Origin: Lawsonibacter sp.
GTDB lineage: Bacteria > Bacillota > Clostridia > Oscillospirales > Oscillospiraceae
Reading direction: 5' to 3'
DNA: 14,926 nt
Assembly: GCA_022798855.1 (NCBI GenBank)
Contig: JAAWNI010000024.1
Span: 1 to 14,926, forward strand
The position numbers were made by a program, and so were the translations under genes. Below are positions 5,701 to 12,309 of this stretch, piece after piece (position 1 is the stretch's first letter; each line of letters opens with the position of its first letter). The notes beneath the pieces were generated by a model. That model was not told the DNA's origin, did no database searches, and saw nothing but the letters and a program-made list of their open reading frames with translations.

Positions 5701-7224
5701 ATGAAAAAGAAAGCCCTATCCCTCGCGCTGGCTCTGGTGATGTGCCTGAGCCTGACTATCCCGGCCCTGGCGGCAGAAGAAAGCTATACCATTCAAAATG
5801 GTGTCGTGACACAAAGTTATCTGCCCAATGAGTCGGCTACCATCCCCGACGGCGTGACCGCCCTGGGGTATGGCTCGTTCTGGGGCAAGAAGGGCCTGCA
5901 CAGCATAACCATGCCGGACAGCGTGGTCGACATCGGTTTGTCCGCGTTCAGGGGCTGCGAATACCTGACCACCATAAAAATGTCCAAAAACGTGGTTAAC
6001 ATCGCGGAGACTGCGTTCGCCAGCTGCAAAAGCCTGACCAGCATCGAGCTCCCCAACACCCTCGTCAGCATAGGGAAAACCGCGTTTGCAAGCTGCGAAA
6101 GCCTGACCAGCGTGACCATCCCCGACAGCGTGACCAGCATGGACATCGGCGTGTTTGGAAATTGCTATAGCCTGGCCAGCGTGCATATCGGCAGCGGCCT
6201 GGACAGCATTCCTGCGGGCACGTTTCAAAATTGTGGCCTGACCAGCGTGACCATTCCCAACAATATAACCAGCATTGGAGACGACGCGTTCAGCAAATGC
6301 GGCAGCCTGGCCAGCGTGGCCATTCCCGACAGCGTGGCCACGATTGGATCTGGCGTGTTTAAGGACTGTAGAAGTCTGCGCAGCGTAACGCTCCCCAACA
6401 AATTGACCACGATCCCCACACATACATTCAACAGCTGTCTTTCCCTGACCAGTGTAACCATCCCCAGCAGTGTGACCAAGATCGAAGAGTTTGCATTTAA
6501 CAACTGTTTGGCGTTGAAAGATATTTACTATGGCGGGACAGAAGCCCAGTGGAATGCCATCGAGATCCAGCAACACGCCGGCGTCCCCCGTGATCCCCTA
6601 TACTCCGGCCGGATCACCATCCATTTCAGCGGCAGCCAGCCCACCACCCCCACCCAACCCACTACCCCCACCCAGCCCGCCGGGAGCACCGCCAGCAACG
6701 GCGCCCAGGTGAGCGGCTGGGCCAAGGACCGGGTGAATGTGGCGCTGTCCAACAACCTGGCCCCCGCCGGCCTGGGCAATGACTACCGGGGGAATATCAC
6801 CCGCGGCCAGTTCGCGGCCACGGCCGTAAAGCTGTACCAGGCCATGGGCGGCCAGGCCGGGGCCACCGGGGCCAGCTCCTTCACCGACACCACCGACCCC
6901 GTGATCCTCCTGGCGGCGGACCTGGGCTTTGTCAGCGGCGTGGGCGGCGGTAAATTCGACCCCAACGCCCTGGTCAACCGGGAGCAGGCGGCGGTAATGC
7001 TCTCCAGCGTATACGCCAAGCTGGGCGGCTCCGTCCCCACGGTGGCGGCTACCACCTTCAACGACAACGGCGATGTCTCCGGCTGGGCTAAGAGCGCCGT
7101 GGCCTTTATGAACGGCAAGGAGATCGTTACCGGCGTGGGCAACAACAACTTCTCCCCCAAGGGCAGCGCCAGCATCGAACAGGCCCTGCTCATCTCGCTG
7201 AAGATGTTCGAGACTTTGAAGTGA
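5701..7224 (+). CDS. Secreted BspA-like leucine-rich-repeat protein with C-terminal SLH domains
   Basis: A 507-residue cell-surface protein. Residues 1-24 are a classic signal peptide (MKKKALSLALALVMCLSL, cleavage after ALA). Residues about 45-275 are roughly ten LRR_5 (BspA-like) repeats with the consensus LTSVTIPDSVTSIGxxAFxxC. After a GGTEAQWNAI motif, a Thr/Pro-rich linker (TTPTQPTTPTQP) leads to three SLH-type domains (about 335-507; FTDTTDPV, VSGVGGGKFDPN, VNREQAAVML, ISGWAKSAV-like), which usually anchor proteins to secondary cell-wall polymer. The start at 5701 is preferred over an in-frame ATG at 5683 because AGAGGAAGAG precedes only the former. It may share readthrough from the 6S promoter; no separate promoter is clear. 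Role in adhesion is family-level inference. Confidence 0.9.
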   Translation: MKKKALSLALALVMCLSLTIPALAAEESYTIQNGVVTQSYLPNESATIPDGVTALGYGSFWGKKGLHSITMPDSVVDIGLSAFRGCEYLTTIKMSKNVVNIAETAFASCKSLTSIELPNTLVSIGKTAFASCESLTSVTIPDSVTSMDIGVFGNCYSLASVHIGSGLDSIPAGTFQNCGLTSVTIPNNITSIGDDAFSKCGSLASVAIPDSVATIGSGVFKDCRSLRSVTLPNKLTTIPTHTFNSCLSLTSVTIPSSVTKIEEFAFNNCLALKDIYYGGTEAQWNAIEIQQHAGVPRDPLYSGRITIHFSGSQPTTPTQPTTPTQPAGSTASNGAQVSGWAKDRVNVALSNNLAPAGLGNDYRGNITRGQFAATAVKLYQAMGGQAGATGASSFTDTTDPVILLAADLGFVSGVGGGKFDPNALVNREQAAVMLSSVYAKLGGSVPTVAATTFNDNGDVSGWAKSAVAFMNGKEIVTGVGNNNFSPKGSASIEQALLISLKMFETLK

Positions 7225-7233
7225 TCCAAAAGC

Positions 7234-7267
7234 GGCCGGCGGCAATCTGCCGCCGGCCATGTTTTGC
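7234..7267 (+). terminator. Terminator of the LRR/SLH gene
   Basis: A perfect 10-bp stem (7234-7243 with 7249-7258) with loop AATCT is followed by ATGTTTTG, 10 nt after the stop codon. Confidence 0.75.
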
Positions 7268-7295
7268 CCGCAAAAAAAATTCACAATAATTTTAG

Positions 7296-7324
7296 TTGAA
7301 ATAACCGCTGAAATATGGTAGAGT
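7296..7324 (+). promoter_or_regulatory. Promoter of the P-loop protein gene
   Basis: TTGAAA (7296-7301) and TAGAGT (7319-7324) are spaced by 17 bp, about 55 nt before the start codon at 7378. Confidence 0.5.
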
Positions 7325-7377
7325 ATTATTAAACAGAGGGTGCCACCCCGATGTCAAAACGATAAGGAGTGATACAC

Positions 7378-7788
7378 ATGATTCGTGTTATCATGGGCAA
7401 GAAGGGCTCCGGCAAGACCAAAAACGTTATTGAGATGATCAACAGCGCGGTCCAGACCGAGCACGGCAGCGTGGTCTGCATTGAGAAAGGCAACAAGCTG
7501 ACCTTCGATATCCATTACCACATCCGCCTGGTGGAGGCCAGCGATTATGACATCGCCAGCTATACCGCCCTGAAAGGCTTCATCAGCGGCCTGTACGCCG
7601 GCAACTACGACATCACCCATGTCTTCATCGACAGCCTGACCAAAATCGTGGGCGGCGAGTGCGACCACGAGACGGAGAAGTTCCTGGACTGGCTGAACAA
7701 GTTCGGCGAGAAGCACAACATCAAGTTCACCATCACCATCAGCGACGACGCGGCGCTGGCCCCCGACGGCGTGAAAAAGTTCTTTTAA
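7378..7788 (+). CDS. Small P-loop ATP-binding protein, function unknown
   Basis: A 136-residue soluble protein with a clear N-terminal Walker A (MGKKGSGKTK, about 6-15) and a Walker B-like strand ITHVFIDSLTKI (about 80-91). It lacks signal or membrane segments. The ATG at 7378 is chosen because AAGGAG lies 8 nt upstream. It is monocistronic, with its own promoter-like pair and a very strong terminator. The size is near the minimum for a P-loop nucleotide-binding domain, with no obvious substrate or effector domain, so it could be a stand-alone NTPase/kinase-like or sensor subunit. I do not recognise a named family. Confidence 0.82.
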   Translation: MIRVIMGKKGSGKTKNVIEMINSAVQTEHGSVVCIEKGNKLTFDIHYHIRLVEASDYDIASYTALKGFISGLYAGNYDITHVFIDSLTKIVGGECDHETEKFLDWLNKFGEKHNIKFTITISDDAALAPDGVKKFF

Positions 7789-7800
7789 CCCTTGATTATG

Positions 7801-7838
7801 GACAGCCCTCCGGCTCTGGCCGGAGGGCTGTCTTTTCC
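7801..7838 (+). terminator. Terminator of the P-loop protein gene
   Basis: A perfect 14-bp stem (7801-7814 with 7819-7832), loop TCTG, then TTTTCC. Confidence 0.9.
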
Positions 7839-7925
7839 GCTGAATTTCAAGGGTCCCGGGCAGGAATCCGTTCTGTATAGTCCTTTAAACCGGTCTATTA
7901 TAGAACAAATTTTCGATTGCACCGG

Positions 7926-7954
7926 TTGACATTTTTTTCAGAAAAGGGTATCCT
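7926..7954 (+). promoter_or_regulatory. Strong sigma-A-type promoter with no downstream gene
   Basis: TTGACA (7926-7931) and TATCCT (7949-7954) are spaced by 17 bp on the + strand. The next gene on this strand starts at 9591; the intervening gene is on the opposite strand. Confidence 0.6.
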
Positions 7955-7958
7955 AATT

Positions 7959-8001
7959 GCGGCTATAGAACACTCGTTCTATGGCCGCAGACTTCTTTTT
8001 T
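7959..8001 (+). promoter_or_regulatory. LexA-box-like GAAC-N4-GTTC within a 13-bp hairpin followed by T tract
   Basis: GAACACTCGTTC (7968-7979) matches the Firmicute LexA/DinR operator core and sits just after the predicted transcription start of the promoter at 7926. It is also the centre of a 13-bp stem (7959-7971 with 7976-7988) followed by CTTCTTTTTTC, which looks like an intrinsic terminator. A second, imperfect box GAACAAATTTTC is at 7903-7914. It could be an SOS operator, a terminator or both. Confidence 0.5.
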
Positions 8002-8038
8002 CGAAAGGCGGTGGATCCCTTGCCCATTGCACCGGTTT

Positions 8039-9121
8039 TCAGCCAGCCCCCCAGCCCAGCCCCGCTTCACGCCACTCCAGTACGGCGTCGTAAATCAACT
8101 TGTCCGAGCCGTCCTTGCGGCGGAGCTCCGCCCAGTAGTCCTCGCTGGCGTGATGGACGCACACCCAGGGGGAGTTTTCATAGAAGTACAGCCAAACCCC
8201 CAGCTCAGGCAGGAGGAGGGTGATGATTTCATCTCCCGACTCCGTAACCGGGCCGCCCTCTGGACCCTCCCCAAAAAAGGTCTGGACAAACTCTCCCGGC
8301 TGGTAATCCGCCACCTCCATGGCGTGGGGGAGGTAGTCCGGACTGGCCTTCCCAGCCAGGTCGTAGGACTGCCCATCCTGGGACCAGAAGAACCGGACAG
8401 GCTCCGACTCCGCCAGAAGCCCCGCCGCCGCAGACTCCCACTGGGTCCGGCCCGGCGTGTAGTCCCCGCTGTACAAAACATGGGAGCTGTCGTCCAGGCG
8501 GAAACTGAGGAGCATCGCTTCCTGGATGGCCCGCTCCTCCTGGGTCGTCTCCCCCACCACCAGGCTGAGGGTGAACTCATAGCTCCGGTCATCCCCGTCC
8601 GGGGCGAAGAAGTAGATGTAGTCGGCGCTGCCTTCCGGAGGTGTGTAGCCCCCGTCGTTGTCGTAATAGTAGTCGAATGGAGGGTCGTAGTCCGTCTCGT
8701 GCCGCCAGGAGCCCGTCTGGGCCCGGTACCACTTGGGGTTGTTTACCCCCAGAAACTGCTTGCCCACCTGAAAGCCGGCGTTGTGGGAGGGGGCGCTCCA
8801 AATCCCGGAGTAGACGCCCTCCGATTCCCAGGAGGTGGGTACGTGGATGGTCCAGCCGTTGCCGTGGTACAGGACAAACTCCATCTCCTGACCCAGGATG
8901 TCCTTCACCACGGTTTCCCGGGGCCAGAGATACCCTTTCAGCCGCTCCTCCGCCTCCTCCAGGACAGCAAGCCGCTCCCCATCCAGCGCCGGGCCCTCCG
9001 GGGCGCTCTGGCCCGCCGGGGGCTCCACCCCGGGTTCCTGCCCCGTCCCGGCGCAGCCGGCCAGGAGGGCAAGGGCAAGGACGGCCGCGGCCAGCCCTTT
9101 TGATTTTCTGCATTTTCCCAT
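8039..9121 (-). CDS. Predicted lipoprotein, function unknown
   Basis: A 360-residue exported lipoprotein. It starts MGKCRKSKGL, then a hydrophobic stretch and lipobox LLAGC (Cys about residue 22), followed by a Pro/Gly/Glu-rich linker. The mature part is acidic and aromatic-rich (for example PPFDYYYDNDGG), with no transmembrane segment and no catalytic motif I recognise. The ATG at 9121 is chosen because the signal peptide begins there; the ribosome site (GGAAAAGAG) is weak, and upstream in-frame sequence is the tRNA-Tyr gene. It lies just after the tRNA terminator and probably has its own promoter. Function is unassigned. Confidence 0.82.
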   Translation of the reverse strand: MGKCRKSKGLAAAVLALALLAGCAGTGQEPGVEPPAGQSAPEGPALDGERLAVLEEAEERLKGYLWPRETVVKDILGQEMEFVLYHGNGWTIHVPTSWESEGVYSGIWSAPSHNAGFQVGKQFLGVNNPKWYRAQTGSWRHETDYDPPFDYYYDNDGGYTPPEGSADYIYFFAPDGDDRSYEFTLSLVVGETTQEERAIQEAMLLSFRLDDSSHVLYSGDYTPGRTQWESAAAGLLAESEPVRFFWSQDGQSYDLAGKASPDYLPHAMEVADYQPGEFVQTFFGEGPEGGPVTESGDEIITLLLPELGVWLYFYENSPWVCVHHASEDYWAELRRKDGSDKLIYDAVLEWREAGLGWGAG

Positions 9122-9172
9122 GTGCGGCAGCTCTTTTCCGTTTTCAAGTATGCCAACTATAAACCGCGCAGA

Positions 9173-9209
9173 ATAAAAAACCGCGCAAACGACACGGCGC
9201 TTGCGGCGG
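9173..9209 (-). terminator. Terminator of the tRNA-Thr/tRNA-Tyr operon
   Basis: On the minus strand CCGC-CGCAAGCG pairs with CGTTTGCG-CGG, followed by TTTTTTATT, directly 3' of tRNA-Tyr. Confidence 0.75.
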
Positions 9210-9211
9210 TT

Positions 9212-9296
9212 TGGTGGAGGAGGGTGGATTCGAACCACCGAAGCGAAACGCAACAGATTTACAGTCTGCCCCCTTTGGCCACTCGGGAACTCCTCC
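9212..9296 (-). tRNA. tRNA-Tyr(GTA)
   Basis: An 85-nt class II tRNA with encoded CCA: acceptor GGAGGAG/CTCCTCC, anticodon GTA in loop CTGTAAA, a long variable arm and T loop GTTCGAATC. Second gene of a two-tRNA operon. Confidence 0.96.
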
Positions 9297-9332
9297 GTAT
9301 GCGGTTGTCGAGAGAACGCCGCCTGCGGCGGC

Positions 9333-9408
9333 TGGAGCTGGTGGACGGATTCGAACCCCCGACCTGCTGATTACAAATCAGCTGCTCTACCGGCTGAGCT
9401 ACACCAGC
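9333..9408 (-). tRNA. tRNA-Thr(TGT)
   Basis: A 76-nt cloverleaf with encoded CCA: acceptor GCTGGTG/CACCAGC, D arm AGCTCAGCCGGTAGAGC, anticodon TGT in loop TTTGTAA and T loop GTTCGAATC. First gene of the operon. Confidence 0.95.
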
Positions 9409-9436
9409 AAATGGCGGCTGTCCAACAGCAAGCGAA

Positions 9437-9465
9437 ATTATAGCAAAGAAAGAGAGAGATGTCAA
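9437..9465 (-). promoter_or_regulatory. Perfect consensus promoter of the tRNA operon
   Basis: On the minus strand TTGACA (9465-9460) and TATAAT (9442-9437) are spaced by exactly 17 bp, 28 nt before tRNA-Thr: an exact sigma-70/sigma-A consensus. Confidence 0.92.
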
Positions 9466-9590
9466 GTAAAAAAAGAAAAAAATTTTAAATTTTCCGAGAA
9501 AATTTTCAGCCTGAGCGGCCGGGCTGATTTTCCTGTCCATAAGGTGAAAAAACGGCGGTCTATCCGTTGAAATATCGAGGAGGAATGAAC

Positions 9591-9824
9591 ATGACATTAG
9601 CTGAATTGTCAGTAGAGTACCGGGCCCACGCCCAGGCGCTGGACTTGCGGATCGCTCAGCTGGAGCACCGGCTGAAGGGCGCCAAAAACGCCGACCAGCG
9701 CTGCCTGCTCCAGGACCGCATTCGGATGCTGTCCACCATGCTCCGGGAAGCCAGGGAGCTGGCTGTGCTCACAGAGCGCTACTACGACAGGGGGTACCGC
9801 CGCAATGCCAAATACACGATATAG
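9591..9824 (+). CDS. Small coiled-coil protein paired with a sigma-like factor
   Basis: A 77-residue, charged, almost entirely helical protein (ALDLRIAQLEHRLKGAKNAD, then RIRMLSTMLREARELAVL), probably a helical hairpin. CGAGGAGG lies 7 nt before the ATG. The next gene starts 20 nt before its stop, so the two are co-translated. I do not recognise a named family. As a partner of a region-4-only sigma protein it could be a co-factor or antagonist, which is inference from the overlap alone. Confidence 0.78.
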   Translation: MTLAELSVEYRAHAQALDLRIAQLEHRLKGAKNADQRCLLQDRIRMLSTMLREARELAVLTERYYDRGYRRNAKYTI

Positions 9825-10128
9825 AAAGGGCAAGCTCTACGCCGCCGACATGGCCATGTACAGCCGGCAGATGGCGGCGGACAACAGCCAGGAAATCAGC
9901 CGGCTGAAGCGCAACCTGATCCGCGCCCTCCGGGAGGACGTCACCGATAAACAGCGGCGGATGCTGCTGCTGTACTACGCCGAGGGCAAGAACATGCGGG
10001 AGATCGGCGAGTCGATGGGGGTGGACAAGTCCACCGTCTCCCGCACCATCAAGCGGGGGGAGCGGCGGCTCCAGCGCTGCCTGCGCTACGGCGCGGAGGC
10101 CTATCTGCGGAATATGGATAATCTGTAA
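9805..10128 (+). CDS. Sigma-70 region 4 domain protein (small sigma-like factor)
   Basis: A 107-residue basic protein. The C-terminal half is a sigma region 4 HTH: VTDKQRRMLLLYYAEGKNMR, then EIGESMGVDKSTVSRTIKRG (about 48-88), the LTxxQRxxLxLYYxEGxxxxEIAxxxGVxxSTVSR pattern that contacts the -35 element. Region 2, needed for -10 melting, is absent, so it is not a complete sigma factor. It may be a split-sigma subunit or a region-4-type regulator. It overlaps the coiled-coil gene by 20 nt and is followed by a strong terminator. Confidence 0.85.
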   Translation: MPNTRYRKGKLYAADMAMYSRQMAADNSQEISRLKRNLIRALREDVTDKQRRMLLLYYAEGKNMREIGESMGVDKSTVSRTIKRGERRLQRCLRYGAEAYLRNMDNL

Positions 10129-10131
10129 AGC

Positions 10132-10167
10132 AAGGCCCCCGGCCGGGAGAACGGTCGGGGGCCTTTT
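10132..10167 (+). terminator. Terminator of the sigma-like gene
   Basis: AAGGCCCCCGGCC pairs with GGTCGGGGGCCTT around an 8-nt loop and is followed by TTTTC, a few bases after the stop codon. Confidence 0.9.
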
Positions 10168-10177
10168 CGGAAGTGCC

Positions 10178-10202
10178 TATAGCAATTCTGATGATTGCTA
10201 TA
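10178..10202. repeat. TATAGCAAT inverted repeat (copy 1)
   Basis: TATAGCAAT (10178-10186) and ATTGCTATA (10194-10202) flank TCTGATG. The same sequence in inverse orientation occurs at 14831-14852. Confidence 0.7.
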
Positions 10203-10204
10203 AT

Positions 10205-10440
10205 TGGAAGCAAAAGACGGAATCCCCCCGCCCCCGTTGGGGGCACCCCCCTTTAACAAGGGGGGCTTGGGTGCTTGAATGCCCTTGTCTTGCTCCCAAA
10301 GGCCCCCTTGCTAAAGGGAGCTGGCACCGCCGCAGGCGGTGGCTGAGGGAGTAAAACAGCCTTTTTTCATCGAAACTCCCCCCGTCACGGCTCCGCCGTG
10401 CCACCCCCCTCCAGGAGGGGGGCTTTTTTGACAGTCTGTC
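10205..10440. repeat. GC-rich palindromic repeat block (second cluster)
   Basis: It contains module C (GGGAGCTGGCACCGCCGCAGG near 10316, then CTGAGGGAGTAAAACAGC) and module A (10376-10425, CACGGCTCCGCCGTG, CCTCCAGGAGGGGGG). It ends in GGCTTTTTTGACAGTCTG, exactly as the block at 4785-5315 does. No gene is visible here. Confidence 0.7.
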
Positions 10441-10464
10441 GCCCCCGGCTAAAGCCGGGGGGCG
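10440..10464. terminator. GC hairpin at the 3' end of mgtE
   Basis: CGCCCCCGGC and GCCGGGGGGCG flank TAAA. It lies directly beyond the mgtE stop; the T run on the minus strand is poor, so efficiency is uncertain. Confidence 0.5.
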
Positions 10465-10468
10465 TTGT

Positions 10469-11812
10469 TTACAGGCCCAAAACCTGGGTGGCGATGGCGA
10501 AATACACCAGCAGGGAGAGGGCGTCCACCACAGTGGTGATGAAGGGGGAAGCCATCACCGCCGGGTCGAAGCCCAGCCGTTTGGCCAGCATAGGCAGGGT
10601 GCAGCCGATGAGCTTGGCGATGACGATGGTAAAGAAGATGGTCAGGGCCACCACCAGGGCCACGGTGGCGTCTTTTCTGTCGACGGCCATTACCTTGCCG
10701 AACACCACCGCCCCCAGCGTGATGGCGCAGAGGAAGGACACCCGCAGCTCCTTCCAGATCACCCGCAGCCAGTCGGCAAACTCCACATCCCCCAGGGACA
10801 TGGCCCGGATGATGGTGACAGAGGCCTGTCCGCCGGAATTGCCCCCGGTGTCCATCAGCATGGGGATAAACAGGGTGAGGGCGGCGTTGGCGGCAAGGGC
10901 TTCCTCAAAAAAGCCCAGGATGGTGCCGGTAAAGGTGGCGGAAATCATCAGCAGCAGCAGCCAGGGGATGCGGTGCTTCCAGGTTTCCACCACGCCGGTC
11001 TGAAAATAGGGCTTGTCGGTGGGCAGAATGGCGGCCATCTTTTCGATGTCCTCGGTGGCCTCCTCCTCCATGACGTCCATGGCGTCGTCCACGGTGATAA
11101 TGCCCAGCAGGCGGTTCTCCCCGTCCACCACGGGCAGGGCGGTGAGGTCGTACTTGGAGAACATCTGGGCGACCTCCTCCTTGTCCTCGTGGGTGGTGAC
11201 GGACAGGATGTTTGTCTCCATGATGTCGCTGATTTTTGTCTCGTAAGTGGACATGAGCAGCCGCTTCACCGTCACCACACCCTGGAGGACCCGGTTGGCG
11301 GTGACATAGCAGGTATAGACCGTCTCCTTGTCCAGGCCCACCTTGCGGATGCGGGCGAAGGACTCCTCCACCGTGTTGTTGGGGTGGAGGTAGACGAACT
11401 CCGTGGTCATCAGGGAGCCGGCGGAGTCCTTGGGGTAGTTGAGCAGCTGGTTGATCTGGCTTCGGGTGGAAGCGTCGGTGTTGCGCAGGATGCGGGACAC
11501 CAGATTGGCGGGCATGTCCTCGATCAGGTCCACCGTGTCGTCCAGATACAGCTCGTCCAGCACCTCCCGCAGCTCCTTGTCGCTGAGCGCGCCGATCAGC
11601 TTCTCCTGGTCCTCCTCCAGGTAGGCGAAGACCTCCGCCGCAAGGTCTTTGGGCAGAAGGCGGAACACCAGCAGCTCCTGCTCCACCTCCAGCCCGTCCA
11701 GGAACCCGGCGATGTCCACCTCGTTCATCTCGGTTAAAATCTCCCGCAGGGCGCGGAATTTCCGCTCTTGGACCAGCTCCATCATCTGGTCCAGGTCGTA
11801 GTTGTCGTGCAT
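10469..11812 (-). CDS. mgtE: Magnesium transporter MgtE
   Basis: A 447-residue inner-membrane Mg2+ channel/transporter that works as a dimer. Domain order: N-terminal MgtE_N helical superhelix (about 10-125), two CBS domains (about 130-255) that gate the pore by binding cytosolic Mg2+, a connecting helix, and five membrane segments (about 285-447). GGNSGGQA (323-330) and GFDPAVMASPFITTVVD (414-430) are the conserved pore segments; the final Asp corresponds to the pore Mg2+ ligand. Length is as in the family. The ATG at 11812 is set by GAGAGGAGGAGC upstream. Transcription begins about 260 nt upstream in a structured leader with a terminator, so expression is likely controlled by attenuation. 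Confidence 0.97.
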   Translation of the reverse strand: MHDNYDLDQMMELVQERKFRALREILTEMNEVDIAGFLDGLEVEQELLVFRLLPKDLAAEVFAYLEEDQEKLIGALSDKELREVLDELYLDDTVDLIEDMPANLVSRILRNTDASTRSQINQLLNYPKDSAGSLMTTEFVYLHPNNTVEESFARIRKVGLDKETVYTCYVTANRVLQGVVTVKRLLMSTYETKISDIMETNILSVTTHEDKEEVAQMFSKYDLTALPVVDGENRLLGIITVDDAMDVMEEEATEDIEKMAAILPTDKPYFQTGVVETWKHRIPWLLLLMISATFTGTILGFFEEALAANAALTLFIPMLMDTGGNSGGQASVTIIRAMSLGDVEFADWLRVIWKELRVSFLCAITLGAVVFGKVMAVDRKDATVALVVALTIFFTIVIAKLIGCTLPMLAKRLGFDPAVMASPFITTVVDALSLLVYFAIATQVLGL

Positions 11813-12076
11813 GATTGCGCTCCTCCTCTCGTCTTTTTTCAGCGCCGGGTGCGAAAAACCACAGGCGGGCCGTACCCTTCCGGGCGCGGCAGGCCTGTGG
11901 CTGCCCATGACAAGGAGAAGGACCGCGTCCCTCTGGAATCAGCTCCGGCGGCGGGACGGGGAACCAGCCCGGTCCGCCGCCCCTCGTTGGTGGCAGCGCT
12001 CCGCTCCGCGGCAACTTCGGCCTTCCATTCTGGTCCCACTTCCTTTCATCGGAAATTTACGGATTCTTTATATCCT
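11813..12076 (-). promoter_or_regulatory. Structured mgtE leader, candidate attenuator or riboswitch
   Basis: About 260 nt between the promoter and mgtE with no gene. It is GC-rich and self-complementary: for example GGCGGCGG and CCGCCGCC arms around 11945-11985, and GCGGAGCGGAGCGC near 12000. It ends in an intrinsic terminator with an alternative fold. Its position suggests Mg2+-linked control. I cannot match it to the M-box: the conserved GGTGAGGCTCC-type element is missing. Confidence 0.55.
11854..11900 (-). terminator. Leader terminator in front of mgtE
   Basis: On the minus strand CCACAGGC (11900-11893) pairs perfectly with GCCTGTGG (11866-11859), with an inner GCCG/CGGC pair, followed by TTTTT (11858-11854). 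It lies 42 nt before the mgtE start. A competing hairpin GGCAG (11905-11901)/CTGCC (11892-11888) would hold the terminator's 5' arm in its loop. Confidence 0.75.
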
Positions 12077-12081
12077 ATGCC

Positions 12082-12110
12082 ATTGTAGCACCCTTTGCCC
12101 CGTTTGGCAA
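12082..12110 (-). promoter_or_regulatory. Promoter of mgtE
   Basis: On the minus strand TTGCCA (12110-12105) and TACAAT (12087-12082) are spaced by 17 bp; the start would be near 12075. Confidence 0.7.
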
Positions 12111-12137
12111 GAGCCCGCTTGTGATAGGTAAATATAT

Positions 12138-12166
12138 CTTTTTACGGGCGGACAATGTCCGTCCCT
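12138..12166. repeat. GGGCGGACAATGTCCGTCCC palindrome
   Basis: A short GC-rich inverted repeat of the GTAGGGNCGG type, with relatives at 14802-14825 and 14860-14924. Confidence 0.5.
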
Positions 12167-12197
12167 ACACATTGCACCCATAGACCCGCACACGCCC

Positions 12198-12256
12198 CGC
12201 CCCCGCAGGGAAAAGCCTTCCTCCTGGAGGGGGGTGGCACGGCGGAGCCGTGGCGG
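12198..12256. repeat. Module A palindromic repeat, inverted copy
   Basis: An inverse-orientation copy of the GTGGCACGGCGGAGCCGTGG / CCTGGAGGGGGG module seen near 4800, 5200 and 10380. Confidence 0.7.
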
Positions 12257-12275
12257 GGTAGTCCTGCCAGCAATT

Positions 12276-12303
12276 GGACAGCCCGCCGGGGTTCCGGCGG
12301 GCT
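12276..12303. terminator. Hairpin at the 3' end of the DUF3048 gene
   Basis: A perfect 12-bp stem (12276-12287 with 12292-12303) with loop GGTT ends 7 nt from the stop codon; it has no clear T run on the minus strand. Confidence 0.65.
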
Positions 12304-12309
12304 GTGTTC

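Noticed and set aside
8027..9103. Long + strand frames opposite the lipoprotein gene
   Set aside because: Low-complexity Pro/Arg/Gly composition from antisense GC-rich DNA; the minus-strand frame has a proper lipoprotein signal.
10905..12014. Long minus-strand and + strand frames overlapping mgtE
   Set aside because: Out-of-frame shadows of mgtE and its GC-rich leader; the compositions are Gly/Arg/His/Pro-rich.
11813..12076. M-box (ykoK) Mg2+ riboswitch
   Set aside because: The conserved GGTGAGGCTCC-like and CGCTGCTGCCC-like core could not be found, so it is left as an unassigned structured leader.
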